DNA from: UBA12474 sp964549625
Lineage (GTDB): Bacteria > Babelota > Babeliae > Babelales > Babelaceae
DNA length: 13,825 nucleotides
NCBI GenBank assembly: GCA_964549625.1
Contig: CAZJVA010000014.1
Location: 1-13,825 of the forward strand
Direction of reading: 5' to 3'
The notes below the pieces were generated by a model. That model saw nothing but the letters and a program-made list of their open reading frames with translations, was not told the origin of the DNA and made no database searches. Numbering within the stretch: the first letter of the stretch is position 1; each line of letters opens with the position of its first letter. Made by a program: the position numbers and the translations under genes. This document shows, piece by piece, positions 1 to 7,104 of this stretch.

Positions 1-2
1 TT

Positions 3-31
3 TTGCAAAGTATTTTGCTTTTAGTTAGAAT
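3..31 (+). promoter_or_regulatory. Candidate promoter of the rpmF operon
   Basis: TTGCAA (3-8) and TAGAAT (26-31) are separated by 17 nt, matching the sigma70 consensus at 4/6 and 5/6 positions. This would start transcription near 38, giving a leader of about 70 nt before the first gene. It is based on motif inspection only, and the true promoter could lie upstream of the window. Confidence 0.35.
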
Positions 32-105
32 AGATCTATAGTTGCGGCGATTGATGTAGCTGCGTTGTAATATGTTTATGTATAAGTGTTTGCGGAGAAA
101 TACCA

Positions 106-378
106 ATGGCAGTTCCAAAAAGAAAAGTTTCTAAAGCTCGTCGTGATAAAAGAAGTGCAAACAAGGGTTTGAATCCAAATCCAATTGGTGCATGTAATAA
201 CTGTGCAGCGCCTGCGCTTCCACATTACGTATGCCAGTCATGCGGGTATTTTCGTGGTGAAAAAGTTTTGCGCACCAAGGGCGATCGCGCAGAAAATCGC
301 CAAGTAGTGCGCCAGGCAGCGGCGGATCGCAGAGGATCTAATGTTGCAGCCAATACGGAAGATGCAGCAGCGGAGTAA
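106..378 (+). CDS. rpmF: 50S ribosomal protein L32
   Basis: Structural protein of the large ribosomal subunit. The 90-residue product starts with the classic basic L32 N terminus (MAVPKRKVSKARRDKRSAN). It then carries a four-cysteine zinc ribbon, C30-x2-C33 and C43-x2-C46, followed by the usual G-Y/F-Y-x-G-like stretch. It is therefore the zinc-binding form rather than the cysteine-free paralogue. The length exceeds the family's usual 55-65 residues because of a hydrophilic, Ala/Glu/Arg-rich C-terminal tail from about residue 60. GGAG at 94-97 lies 8 nt before the ATG and supports the start. It is first in an operon with a TPR-like protein, gltX and acpP. In many bacteria rpmF sits beside fatty-acid genes including acpP, so the grouping is partly conserved here. 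Identification is secure. Confidence 0.96.
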   Translation: MAVPKRKVSKARRDKRSANKGLNPNPIGACNNCAAPALPHYVCQSCGYFRGEKVLRTKGDRAENRQVVRQAAADRRGSNVAANTEDAAAE

Positions 379-409
379 TTAGTTTTTTGATACCGAATCG
401 GAGAGAGCT

Positions 410-1063
410 ATGGTGGTACGGGATGTGTTTGCAAGCTATATGAAGAATAGCGAGGCGCGCTTTTGGTGGATAATTACTTTTGTAGTGCTTGCGGTGGCGG
501 GTTCGTGGTATGCGTATCGCGTTCATCACCGAAACTACGAGCAAAAGGCGCAGTTAGCGTTGGTTCAGGGCATTGAAGCGCTTGCCCGTGCCCAGTCAAA
601 TGATTCGGTTGAGCATATGTGGCAGTCGGCTGAACAGATTTTAAGCGAGGGGTATCGCCGATATCATCGTTCTGTCTTGGCCCCTTATTTTTTGATTTTT
701 AAAGCTGATGCGCTTGTTGGTCGGGGCGAATTGGAGCGAAGCAGAGAATTGGCTGCACAGGCATTGAAGGCCATGTCGCCATCAGCACCGCTTTATGAGC
801 CTATTAAAATACGTGCCGCATTACAGGATATTGATTCAAAAGATGAACAGGTGGCTGCCCGTGGTCGCGAGCAGTTGCATGCAATTGCGCAGGATAATAA
901 AAATTTATATCAAGCCATGGCGGTTTATTTCGAAGGCCTTTTGGCGTTTGATAGCGGTGATCGTGCATCGGCTGAAGAGGTTTGGGCGCTCATAACGCAT
1001 GGCGCAAAAAAGGGCTCAGTCTGGGGTGAACTCGCTTCGGCTAAGTTGTCGTATCAGTTGTAG
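410..1063 (+). CDS. Membrane-anchored TPR-like protein (YfgM/TPR_21 type)
   Basis: The 217-residue protein has a short cytoplasmic N terminus and one hydrophobic segment at about residues 18-36 (FWWIITFVVLAVAGSWYAY). The remainder is alanine- and leucine-rich and looks like consecutive helical hairpins (about 45-215), as in tetratricopeptide repeats. This layout, one N-terminal anchor plus a periplasmic TPR-like domain of roughly 200 residues, matches the YfgM-like family (TPR_21). Members of that family are tied to the SecYEG translocon and periplasmic chaperones. The assignment rests on architecture rather than catalytic motifs. GGAGAG at 400-405 supports the ATG. The gene lies 31 nt after rpmF and ends 12 nt before gltX, so all are probably cotranscribed. 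The precise role is unknown. Confidence 0.72.
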   Translation: MVVRDVFASYMKNSEARFWWIITFVVLAVAGSWYAYRVHHRNYEQKAQLALVQGIEALARAQSNDSVEHMWQSAEQILSEGYRRYHRSVLAPYFLIFKADALVGRGELERSRELAAQALKAMSPSAPLYEPIKIRAALQDIDSKDEQVAARGREQLHAIAQDNKNLYQAMAVYFEGLLAFDSGDRASAEEVWALITHGAKKGSVWGELASAKLSYQL

Positions 1064-1075
1064 AGAGGTGCATCA

Positions 1076-2422
1076 GTGAATCAGACGAATGGCCAAGGGG
1101 TAGATCTTTCAAAGGTGAGGGTTCGGATAGCTCCTTCGCCAACTGGCCGCTTGCATATTGGCAATCTAAGGGCAGCGCTTTTTAACTGGTTGTTTGCGCG
1201 TCATCACGATGGGACTTTTGTTGTTAGAATTGAAGATACTGATCGTGAGCGTTCCAAGCAGGAATATGTTGATTCAATTCTTGATGCATTTTCTTGGGTT
1301 GGTATGACGAGTGATGAGACGATTGTCTATCAGTCGCAGCGCACTCAAATATACAATGAGCAGATTAAAAAGTTGCTTGATGCTGGTGATGCGTATTGGT
1401 CAGATCCTTTGACCGAAGAAAATGGCATAAGTGTTGTTCGCTTTCGTGTTCCTCGAGATGAGGCGGGTGTAACATTTGTGGATGCTATTCGTGGCCCGAT
1501 TACGGTTCCCGTTGATCAGATCGATGATTTTGTCATAGCGCGCTCGGATGGTTCTCCTTTGTATAACTTTGTAGTGGTTGTTGATGATTTGTTGATGGGA
1601 ATGACGCATGTTATTCGCGGAGAAGATCATATTTCAAATACACCGAAACAAGTTTTGTTGTATCGTGCTCTTGGCGCTAAAAAACTTCCATCTTTTGCTC
1701 ATTTGCCTCTGATTTTGGGTGCGTCCGGTGCGCCGTTGAGTAAGCGTGATGCTGCGACGGCGGTGCTTGATTACAAAGAACAGGGTTTTTTGCCCCAAGC
1801 GTTGTGTAATTATTTGGTTCGGCTTGGTTGGTCTCATGGGGACCAAGAGATTTTTACTCAGCAAGAAATGATTGATCTATTTGATATTGTGGATGTTCAA
1901 AAAGCTGGCGCCGTTTTTGATTTGGTGAAGTTGCGCTGGATGAATGGAGTGTATATTCGTCAGGCAAGTGCAGAAAGTTTGATTGGGTATCTCAAAGATG
2001 TTTTACATGTAGACTTTTCGGTCCTCTGTTCTTCGTGGTCATCTCGTCAGATTGTTTCCTTGGTTTCATTATACCAAGATCGCGTGCTTACATTACGTGA
2101 GCTCGAGGCGGCAATTCTTCAGTTGTATCAAGGGCCTAAGGAGCTTGCTACTCAGGCGGGCTTTGTTGAGCAGTTGCCGCAATTATTGAGTGCGTTTGTT
2201 TTTGCATATAATCTACTCGATGAGATAACCAAAGATTCGGTTGAGACGCTTGTTCGTAAAATTTGTGCTGATGCTGGGGTAGGACTGGTGGCATTAGCTA
2301 AGCCGTTGCGTTACGCGCTTACCGGTTCGTTGGAGAGTCCTTCGATCTTTGCATTGCTTGAGATTTTGGGGCGTGATCTTGTTGTAGAGCGTGTTACGGC
2401 ATTGCAAGGAGTGTTTTCGTGA
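1076..2422 (+). CDS. gltX: Glutamyl-tRNA synthetase
   Basis: Class I aminoacyl-tRNA synthetase that charges tRNA-Glu with glutamate. It may be non-discriminating and also charge tRNA-Gln, but the sequence does not settle this. Visible signatures are the HIGH-type motif HIGN (27-30) after RIAPSPTGRL, the GluRS signature RGEDH (181-185) followed by an N-T pair, and a KMSKS-type motif reading P-L-S-K-R (220-224). The 448 residues include a full C-terminal helical anticodon-binding region, so this is not the short tRNA-Asp-modifying GluQRS (about 300 residues). It is shorter than typical enzymes (about 470-490) because the segment after AYW (about 105-115), which usually carries a C-x-C zinc-type insertion, is nearly absent. 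The start is GTG, with GAGAGG at 1063-1068 overlapping the previous stop codon. Its TGA overlaps the acpP start. Confidence 0.95.
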   Translation: MNQTNGQGVDLSKVRVRIAPSPTGRLHIGNLRAALFNWLFARHHDGTFVVRIEDTDRERSKQEYVDSILDAFSWVGMTSDETIVYQSQRTQIYNEQIKKLLDAGDAYWSDPLTEENGISVVRFRVPRDEAGVTFVDAIRGPITVPVDQIDDFVIARSDGSPLYNFVVVVDDLLMGMTHVIRGEDHISNTPKQVLLYRALGAKKLPSFAHLPLILGASGAPLSKRDAATAVLDYKEQGFLPQALCNYLVRLGWSHGDQEIFTQQEMIDLFDIVDVQKAGAVFDLVKLRWMNGVYIRQASAESLIGYLKDVLHVDFSVLCSSWSSRQIVSLVSLYQDRVLTLRELEAAILQLYQGPKELATQAGFVEQLPQLLSAFVFAYNLLDEITKDSVETLVRKICADAGVGLVALAKPLRYALTGSLESPSIFALLEILGRDLVVERVTALQGVFS

Positions 2423-2670
2423 GTGGATCGGTAGAAGAACGCGTAATTAGTATTGTTGCTGAGCAGTTAACGCGTCCGGTAAGTGAGGTTGTTCCCGGTG
2501 TAACGTTTGAGTTAATTGGCGCAGATTCGCTTGATCGTGTCGAGATTGTTATGAAAGTTGAAGAAGTTTTTGATGTTGAGCTCGATGATGATGAGCTTGA
2601 AAAGCTTGCAACGGTTGGGGATTTTGCCCGATATGTCGCTACGCGTGTGGAGGCTAAGCAGAGTATATAA
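2419..2670 (+). CDS. acpP: Acyl carrier protein
   Basis: Small acidic carrier of fatty-acyl intermediates. The 83 residues contain the D-S-L signature, with Ser37 as the expected 4'-phosphopantetheine attachment site, followed by an acidic helix (VEIVMKVEEVFDVELDDDEL). Length and charge are normal for AcpP. The start is GTG within the overlap GTGA (2419-2422) with the gltX stop, so translation is probably coupled. AAGGAG at 2406-2411, inside the gltX end, lies 7 nt before the start and is the best ribosome-binding site in the window. A dedicated carrier for another pathway is possible, but no such pathway genes are nearby. It is last in the operon and is followed by a strong terminator. Confidence 0.93.
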   Translation: MSGSVEERVISIVAEQLTRPVSEVVPGVTFELIGADSLDRVEIVMKVEEVFDVELDDDELEKLATVGDFARYVATRVEAKQSI

Positions 2671-2700
2671 TTAAATACATAACATTTGGTAGTTACGGTA

Positions 2701-2738
2701 GGGAGAGCAAAACGTTTTGCTCTCCCTTTTTCTTTTTT
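2701..2738 (+). terminator. Intrinsic terminator after acpP
   Basis: Positions 2701-2726 form a perfect 26-nt palindrome (GGGAGAGCAAAAC and its complement). It folds as a GC-based stem of 10-11 bp with a small loop, immediately followed by a T-rich run interrupted once by C (2727-2738). It sits 30 nt past the acpP stop and only 15 nt before the next + strand start codon. Confidence 0.9.
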
Positions 2739-2753
2739 ATCATTGAGGGTTTT

Positions 2754-3494
2754 ATGATACGGGTTTTGGTAAAATTGGCATTGTTGCCGCTTCTGTTTTT
2801 GGGGTGTTCGATTGATGCGCAGATTCACAGTATTGGTAGCGCGAAAGAGTTGCGGCATGCCCTTGGAGATGTTTTGTTTGGGCCTGATGTTCTGTTTGTT
2901 TTTGATATTGACGAAACAGTCCTGGTGGCAAATAATCCCAAAGCACGCAGTGCTTGGTTTGGGGCTATGCTTGCGGAGCAGATGAAGAGTACTCCGTCTT
3001 TTGTCGATGCAATTAACGAGACACGGCGGCTATATCGCATAGCACAAGAACAGACAACTCTGGAGCCCGTTGATCCGGAGCTTATTCGTTTTATGAACGA
3101 CTTGCACCAGTCGGGTGTTCGCCTTATTGGATTAACTTCGCGCAGTCGTGAATTGTGTGATATTACCCCTCAACAACTTGCCGAAGTCGGGCTTATAGCG
3201 TTTGGTGATCAATTTGGACGCTGTGAGTTGCAATTACCCCCTCATGAATTTCCGTTGATTTTTGAAAATGGGGTATTTTTTACTTCAGGGGCTCACAAAG
3301 GCTTATGTTTAGGGCGCTTGCTGAGGGAAATTAATTGGCAACCTAAGGTGATTATTTTTATTGATGATTCACATCATCATGTTGAAGCGGTTGAGGCATA
3401 CGCAAGTATGATGGGTATTCCTGCATACACCTTCCACTTTACCGGGTATCAAAAAACTATGGCAGCAATCGAGGATCGTTTACTTGCTCGATAA
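2754..3494 (+). CDS. Exported DUF2608-type HAD-superfamily protein (copy A)
   Basis: The 246-residue protein has a hydrophobic N-terminal export signal (about 1-22). C18 in the context F-L-G-C is an imperfect lipobox, so it could be a lipoprotein; cleavage after A22 is the alternative. All four HAD phosphohydrolase motifs are visible: FDIDET with D51 and D53 (motif I), LTSR with T128 (motif II), K182 in GAHKG (motif III), and D204-D205 (motif IV). This predicts a competent Mg2+-dependent phosphatase or phosphotransferase acting outside the cytoplasm; the substrate is unknown. The wording FDIDET followed by an xARSxWF stretch and the C-terminal FIDD fit the DUF2608 family, which I recall from Legionella and TM6-like bacteria. 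GAGG at 2745-2748 supports the ATG. The gene begins 15 nt after a terminator and faces a paralogue 8 nt away. Confidence 0.82.
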   Translation: MIRVLVKLALLPLLFLGCSIDAQIHSIGSAKELRHALGDVLFGPDVLFVFDIDETVLVANNPKARSAWFGAMLAEQMKSTPSFVDAINETRRLYRIAQEQTTLEPVDPELIRFMNDLHQSGVRLIGLTSRSRELCDITPQQLAEVGLIAFGDQFGRCELQLPPHEFPLIFENGVFFTSGAHKGLCLGRLLREINWQPKVIIFIDDSHHHVEAVEAYASMMGIPAYTFHFTGYQKTMAAIEDRLLAR

Positions 3495-3502
3495 GTACTG
3501 TT

Positions 3503-4294
3503 CTAGGCAGGTAGGCTTCCGGCACGTAACGCTACGGGTGCGGGAGCAATGCCTTGTTTGAGGAGTGGTCGTATGTTTTGTTCATATTTGTTGATGTAAA
3601 TACCAATAAATGGAATATTTCGACTAGCAGCAAATCGTTGAACATTGAGTACGTTGTAAAACATATCATCGACCATAACAAGAAGTTGTGGTCGATATGA
3701 TAATGCGTCGAGAAATAAGCCAAGGGTTTGGCCTTTGTCTTGGCCGCTTGAATAGATAATTCCATTGATAGCCAGAACTGGTTGTTCGGGTCCTGCTAAT
3801 ACAAAGGTATCATCCCAGCGCGGTATAGGGCTTGGAAAATTGATTTGCGCGTGGGCGAATTGTTTAGTCGTGATCGTGCTCATTAGTGGTTTTCGTGCGG
3901 TGAGGCCGATGATGTGAATATTTTTTTTTTGCAGTAATTCGAAAACTTCGTTTGTATCTTTGTCGACGGGATAAAAAACGCTGTTATTGTGTGCCTGTAG
4001 GTGTTCCACGAAAAACTTCTTTAGGGCATCTTGAGGAGATAGGCCAAGTTTTTTGTAGTGTGTAAATTCTTGTTCAAACCATTCGCTACGAGCCATAGGG
4101 TCTGCTGCCCAAATAAGCGTTTCGTCGATGTCAAAGGCAACAAGTGTGCATGGGCCGCAGGCAATGTGTGGGCTGATGATTGGTATGATATCTTCGATCT
4201 CATCAATAGTTTTTATTATGTCGAGTCGCTCCATGGCGTGAGTGAGCGGGACAATTGAGAGTATAGCGAAAAAGATGCGTAGCAGTATTTTCAT
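3503..4294 (-). CDS. Exported DUF2608-type HAD-superfamily protein (copy B)
   Basis: This is a paralogue of the convergent neighbour, 263 residues long, with a clear type I signal peptide (basic MKILLR, hydrophobic core, likely cleavage after THA, residue 20). HAD motifs are intact: FDIDET with D55 and D57, LTAR with T132, K187 in GQDKG, and D209-D210. Shared blocks with copy A are FDIDET plus ARSxWF, the GLT-S/A-R turn, SG-x2-KG, and the final V/I-DD. It is likely a periplasmic or secreted phosphohydrolase of unknown substrate. GGAGG (complement of 4299-4303) lies 4 nt before the ATG. Copy B ends in a low-complexity proline/alanine tail (APAPVALRAGSLPA). It is not in an operon with copy A, because the genes are tail to tail, so independent regulation is expected. 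Confidence 0.82.
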   Translation of the reverse strand: MKILLRIFFAILSIVPLTHAMERLDIIKTIDEIEDIIPIISPHIACGPCTLVAFDIDETLIWAADPMARSEWFEQEFTHYKKLGLSPQDALKKFFVEHLQAHNNSVFYPVDKDTNEVFELLQKKNIHIIGLTARKPLMSTITTKQFAHAQINFPSPIPRWDDTFVLAGPEQPVLAINGIIYSSGQDKGQTLGLFLDALSYRPQLLVMVDDMFYNVLNVQRFAASRNIPFIGIYINKYEQNIRPLLKQGIAPAPVALRAGSLPA

Positions 4295-4318
4295 GGTTCC
4301 TCCAAAGTTTTTATCTAT

Positions 4319-4348
4319 ATTTTATCTAGCGCTCTGGTATAGATGCAA
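4319..4348 (-). promoter_or_regulatory. Candidate promoter of DUF2608 copy B
   Basis: Read on the - strand, TTGCAT (complement of 4343-4348) and TAAAAT (complement of 4319-4324) are separated by 18 nt. This would give a leader of about 18 nt. A 7-bp inverted repeat (GCGCTCT 4329-4335, AGAGCGC 4361-4367) overlaps this region. It is weak, motif-only evidence. Confidence 0.3.
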
Positions 4349-4463
4349 GTGTTGAACAAAAGAGCGCAGTTGTTTAGCTTTTTCAGTTGTTTGCATGTTG
4401 TATTAGTCTTCTAAGTCGATAGAACGGTTGGTTTTTGACCGATCAGGGAGCGGACTACTTGAT

Positions 4464-4491
4464 TTGTCATGATTTATTCTGATAGTATAGT
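4464..4491 (+). promoter_or_regulatory. Candidate promoter of the first DUF4143 ATPase
   Basis: TTGTCA (4464-4469) and TATAGT (4486-4491), spaced 16 nt, each match the sigma70 consensus at 5/6. The start codon follows about 38 nt later, with AAGGAA (4519-4524) as ribosome-binding site. This is the best-matching promoter-like sequence in the window. Confidence 0.5.
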
Positions 4492-4529
4492 TAGGTAGAT
4501 TTGATTCATTAAATTCATAAGGAATTTTT

Positions 4530-5714
4530 ATGATTGCACGTGCATGTGCTAGTCAATTAGGCCAGTTAGCAAAATCGATGCCCGCCATAGGCCTTGTGGG
4601 ACCCCGCCAGTCAGGAAAAACAACGCTTGCCCGGTTTATATTCCCTCGGCATCAGTATGTAAGCTTAGAAGATTTAGACAATCGGGCTTTTGCGCGGGAA
4701 GATCCTCGCGGCTTTTTAGCGGAGTATCAAAATGCGCATGGCATTATCCTCGACGAAGTGCAGCATGCGCCTGATCTTTTATCTTATATCCAGACAATTA
4801 TCGATCAAAATCCGCGTTCCGGATACTTTGTAATTACTGGGTCTCAGAACTTATTGGTAAATGAAGCGATAACCCAGACGCTCGCAGGGCGAATTGCTAT
4901 TGTGACGCTTTATCCTTTTTCCCTCGCGGAGCTTAGTTTTGCAGGGATACTTTCGACGACCTTGGAAACCGCTCTGTGGAAGGGGTGTTTTCCACGAGTG
5001 TATACGACGGAGATTTCTCCAGCAATTTGGTATGCAAATTATATACAAGGGTATGTTGAGCGTGATGTACGCCAGGTTAAAAATATTTTTGACTTGAGTC
5101 TCTTCCAGAGATTTCTAAAGCTCTGTGCTGGTCGGATTGGACAGGTGCTTAATATTACGTCATTGAGTAGTGATGCGGGGGTTGACCAAAAAACGGCTCG
5201 TGCCTGGTTGTCGCTCTTAGAGGCAACGTATGTTATTACCCTGCTTCCTCCATTTTATAAAAATTTTGGAAAACGGCTTATTAAATCTCCAAAGCTGTAT
5301 TTTCTTGATACCGGTCTTGCGTGTTCGCTCTTGTCAATAACTAAGCCTGAAGATTTAGATGCACATTATGCGCGTGGTGCGCTCATGGAATCGTATATTA
5401 TTGCAGATTTTTATAAGCAGGCTTTTAATCAATTGCAGCAGCCCTCGCTTTATTTTTGGCGGGATCAACGTGGTGTTGAGATGGATGTGTTGATAGAAAC
5501 GGCACGGGGAATAACTCCAGTTGAGATTAAGGCAGGCATGACTATTGGAAGTGACTATTTTAAGTCGTTTACGGCTTTAACGCCGGTATTAGGGGTCGAT
5601 TATATTCGTATGCCTATGATTGTCTATTCTGGCACTTCGAAAGCTTCTTGCCGTGGTATTCGGCTGGTAAACTGGTCTCATTCTGGTGGTCTCTACACTG
5701 AGGTTGTTGGTTAG
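4530..5714 (+). CDS. AAA_14 / DUF4143 ATPase (copy 1)
   Basis: The 394-residue protein belongs to the widespread two-domain ATPase family often annotated only as 'ATP-binding protein'. The N-terminal AAA_14 domain has Walker A GPRQSGKTT (24-32), Walker B ILDE with D75-E76, and a sensor-like ITGSQ stretch. The C-terminal DUF4143 half ends in a PD-(D/E)XK-like signature: E317-x-D319 after WRDQRG, and E332-I-K334 in PVEIKAG. These residues look intact, so nuclease-like chemistry is possible but unproven for the family. It is probably cytoplasmic, with no signal or membrane segment. It is convergent with a paralogue 60 nt downstream. Shared blocks are GPRQ-x-GKTTLAR, and K-S/T-PK-I/L-Y followed by D-S/T-G and SLLSIT. 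Such genes commonly occur as scattered accessory copies; the function is unknown. Confidence 0.85.
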   Translation: MIARACASQLGQLAKSMPAIGLVGPRQSGKTTLARFIFPRHQYVSLEDLDNRAFAREDPRGFLAEYQNAHGIILDEVQHAPDLLSYIQTIIDQNPRSGYFVITGSQNLLVNEAITQTLAGRIAIVTLYPFSLAELSFAGILSTTLETALWKGCFPRVYTTEISPAIWYANYIQGYVERDVRQVKNIFDLSLFQRFLKLCAGRIGQVLNITSLSSDAGVDQKTARAWLSLLEATYVITLLPPFYKNFGKRLIKSPKLYFLDTGLACSLLSITKPEDLDAHYARGALMESYIIADFYKQAFNQLQQPSLYFWRDQRGVEMDVLIETARGITPVEIKAGMTIGSDYFKSFTALTPVLGVDYIRMPMIVYSGTSKASCRGIRLVNWSHSGGLYTEVVG

Positions 5715-5774
5715 GGTTGCTTTTGCCGGTGACGCATTATCCTATCGATAGCTTTTTTGTATTGAGGGCACCTT

Positions 5775-6926
5775 TTAAGCTTTAGGCAAGCCAAAAAACT
5801 CTGGAGTTCCCAAGCCACATGCGGTTACCCGTGGGGCAAGGGGAAACGTTTTGGGGTATGGATAGATGACAAAGAGGTGATCAAGGCGCAAGTCTTCAAG
5901 GGCGCTATGCATTGATGGTGTAATGCGTGGGTTTTGGCTATATTTGAATTCAAAGCCAAGTCGTTTGCCATTTTTTAGGAGAAAAAGATCTAATTCAGCC
6001 CCTCCTTGTGTTGCCCAGAAAAAAAGTTCACTGTCTTGTGCTCCGAATAATTTAACCACTTCTTCAAGAGCAAAGCCTTCCCAAGAAGCGCCAAGCTTGG
6101 GGTGCATAATAAGTTCTTCGTACTGCGTAATGGAGAGCAGGCTATGCAATATGCCGCTATCGCGGATGTATATCTTGGGGGTTTTAACCTGGCGTTTGCT
6201 AATGTTCGCAAACCAAGGCTCAAGTAGCCGTGTCATGAACGTTCCCGTTAGAATTTCGGTGTACGCTCTAACTTTTTGATGCGTAATTTCTAAGCTGCGT
6301 CCGATGTCGGACATGTTAAGGATGTTGCCGTGGTTGTGCGCAAGCATCATCCAGAGCCGACGCATGAGCTGCGGTGGTATGGAAAACCCAAGTTGCGGAA
6401 TATCGCGTTCCATAAATGTCGTAATGTATGATTGGCGCCATGTTTGGCTAAATTGATTGCTGCCTGCCAAGTATGAGAGCGGGAATCCTCCGCGAACCCA
6501 AAGTTTGGTAAGGTCAGGGCACTCTTGAAGCGAGAAAGGGGGTAATTGTAGGTAGCCAATGCGTCCTGCAAGTGATTCAGAAGATTGACGAATAAGGTCG
6601 CGTGACGCGCTGCCCAAAATAAGAAATTTATACGGACGTTGATCTACAAGGTAACGCAACACTGGAAATAGATCGGGCAGGCGTTGTATTTCATCAATAA
6701 TAATGAGGTCGTTATCGAGGTTTTGTAATGCAAGCATAGGGTTTGCAAGGCTTGCTAAATCGACCGGGTTTTCTAAATCAAAAAAGATTGGTTTGTTAAA
6801 ATGTACTGCATACTGACGAGCTAAGGTAGTTTTTCCCACCTGCCGTGGACCCAAAAGGGCGCAGATCGGGTGTACTTGATGTTGATGAATAATTTGTTCA
6901 AGATATTCAGTGCGCTGTATTTTCAT
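5775..6926 (-). CDS. AAA_14 / DUF4143 ATPase (copy 2)
   Basis: The 383-residue paralogue of the convergent gene has Walker A GPRQVGKTT (26-34), Walker B IIIDE with D78-E79, and a sensor-like LGSAS stretch. The C-terminal DUF4143 region has PD-(D/E)XK-like residues E311-x-D313 in GGAELD and E326-F-K328. The family fold suggests ATP-dependent remodelling coupled to a nuclease-like domain, but no reaction is established. AGGAGG (complement of 6932-6937) lies 5 nt before the ATG. The upstream region is unusual: an imperfect 39-bp inverted repeat (6934-6972) touches this ribosome-binding site and the putative -10, and a perfect palindromic copy lies 132 bp further upstream. Copy 1 has no such repeat, so the two copies appear to be regulated differently. 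The function is unknown. Confidence 0.86.
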   Translation of the reverse strand: MKIQRTEYLEQIIHQHQVHPICALLGPRQVGKTTLARQYAVHFNKPIFFDLENPVDLASLANPMLALQNLDNDLIIIDEIQRLPDLFPVLRYLVDQRPYKFLILGSASRDLIRQSSESLAGRIGYLQLPPFSLQECPDLTKLWVRGGFPLSYLAGSNQFSQTWRQSYITTFMERDIPQLGFSIPPQLMRRLWMMLAHNHGNILNMSDIGRSLEITHQKVRAYTEILTGTFMTRLLEPWFANISKRQVKTPKIYIRDSGILHSLLSITQYEELIMHPKLGASWEGFALEEVVKLFGAQDSELFFWATQGGAELDLFLLKNGKRLGFEFKYSQNPRITPSMHSALEDLRLDHLFVIYPYPKTFPLAPRVTACGLGTPEFFGLPKA

Positions 6927-6933
6927 GATAACC

Positions 6934-6990
6934 TCCTAGCTATTTGTCGTGTACCAATACAGATTACTAGGTGAGCCTATTCAATGTCAA
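6934..6990 (-). promoter_or_regulatory. Promoter and operator-like inverted repeat of ATPase copy 2
   Basis: On the - strand a perfect TTGACA (complement of 6985-6990) is followed after 18 nt by TAATCT, or after 16 nt by AGTAAT, as possible -10 elements. Overlapping the -10 is one arm (complement of 6959-6971) of an imperfect inverted repeat. The other arm (6935-6947) reaches the Shine-Dalgarno. The arms match at 10 of 13 positions. The 39-nt unit 6934-6972 matches the perfect palindrome at 7066-7104 at 26 of 39 positions, almost all in the arms. This layout suits an operator or an RNA hairpin controlling translation. Confidence 0.5.
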
Positions 6991-7065
6991 GAGTTCTTCG
7001 TAGGTTGTTTTGGGTGAATTGCACGTTATTTTTGGTTTGTTTTGATTGTTGTTGCTAAAAGTTTT

Positions 7066-7104
7066 ACCTAGTAATTTGTATAAAGTTTATACAAATTACT
7101 AGGT
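7066..7104. repeat. Perfect 39-bp palindrome
   Basis: Nineteen-base arms (ACCTAGTAATTTGTATAAA and its exact complement) flank a single central G at 7085. It is non-coding and AT-rich, lying about 75 bp upstream of the putative -35 of ATPase copy 2. Neither side has a clear T-run, so a terminator is unlikely. It is more probably a protein-binding site, a cruciform-forming element or a relic of a mobile element. Confidence 0.9.

Noticed and set aside
2394..2858. Long open frame on the - strand over acpP (154 codons)
   Set aside because: It is antisense to acpP and runs through the terminator into the next gene. Its translation is Ser/Thr-rich low complexity with no RBS, as expected for a shadow of acidic Asp/Glu codons.
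5715..5774. Terminator between the convergent ATPase genes (CTATCGATAG followed by CTTTTTTG)
   Set aside because: The palindrome leaves no room for a loop with a stable stem, so I could not support a terminator despite the T-run.
7066..7104. Perfect palindrome as an intrinsic terminator
   Set aside because: AT-rich stem with no T-run on either strand, and located upstream of genes rather than after one.
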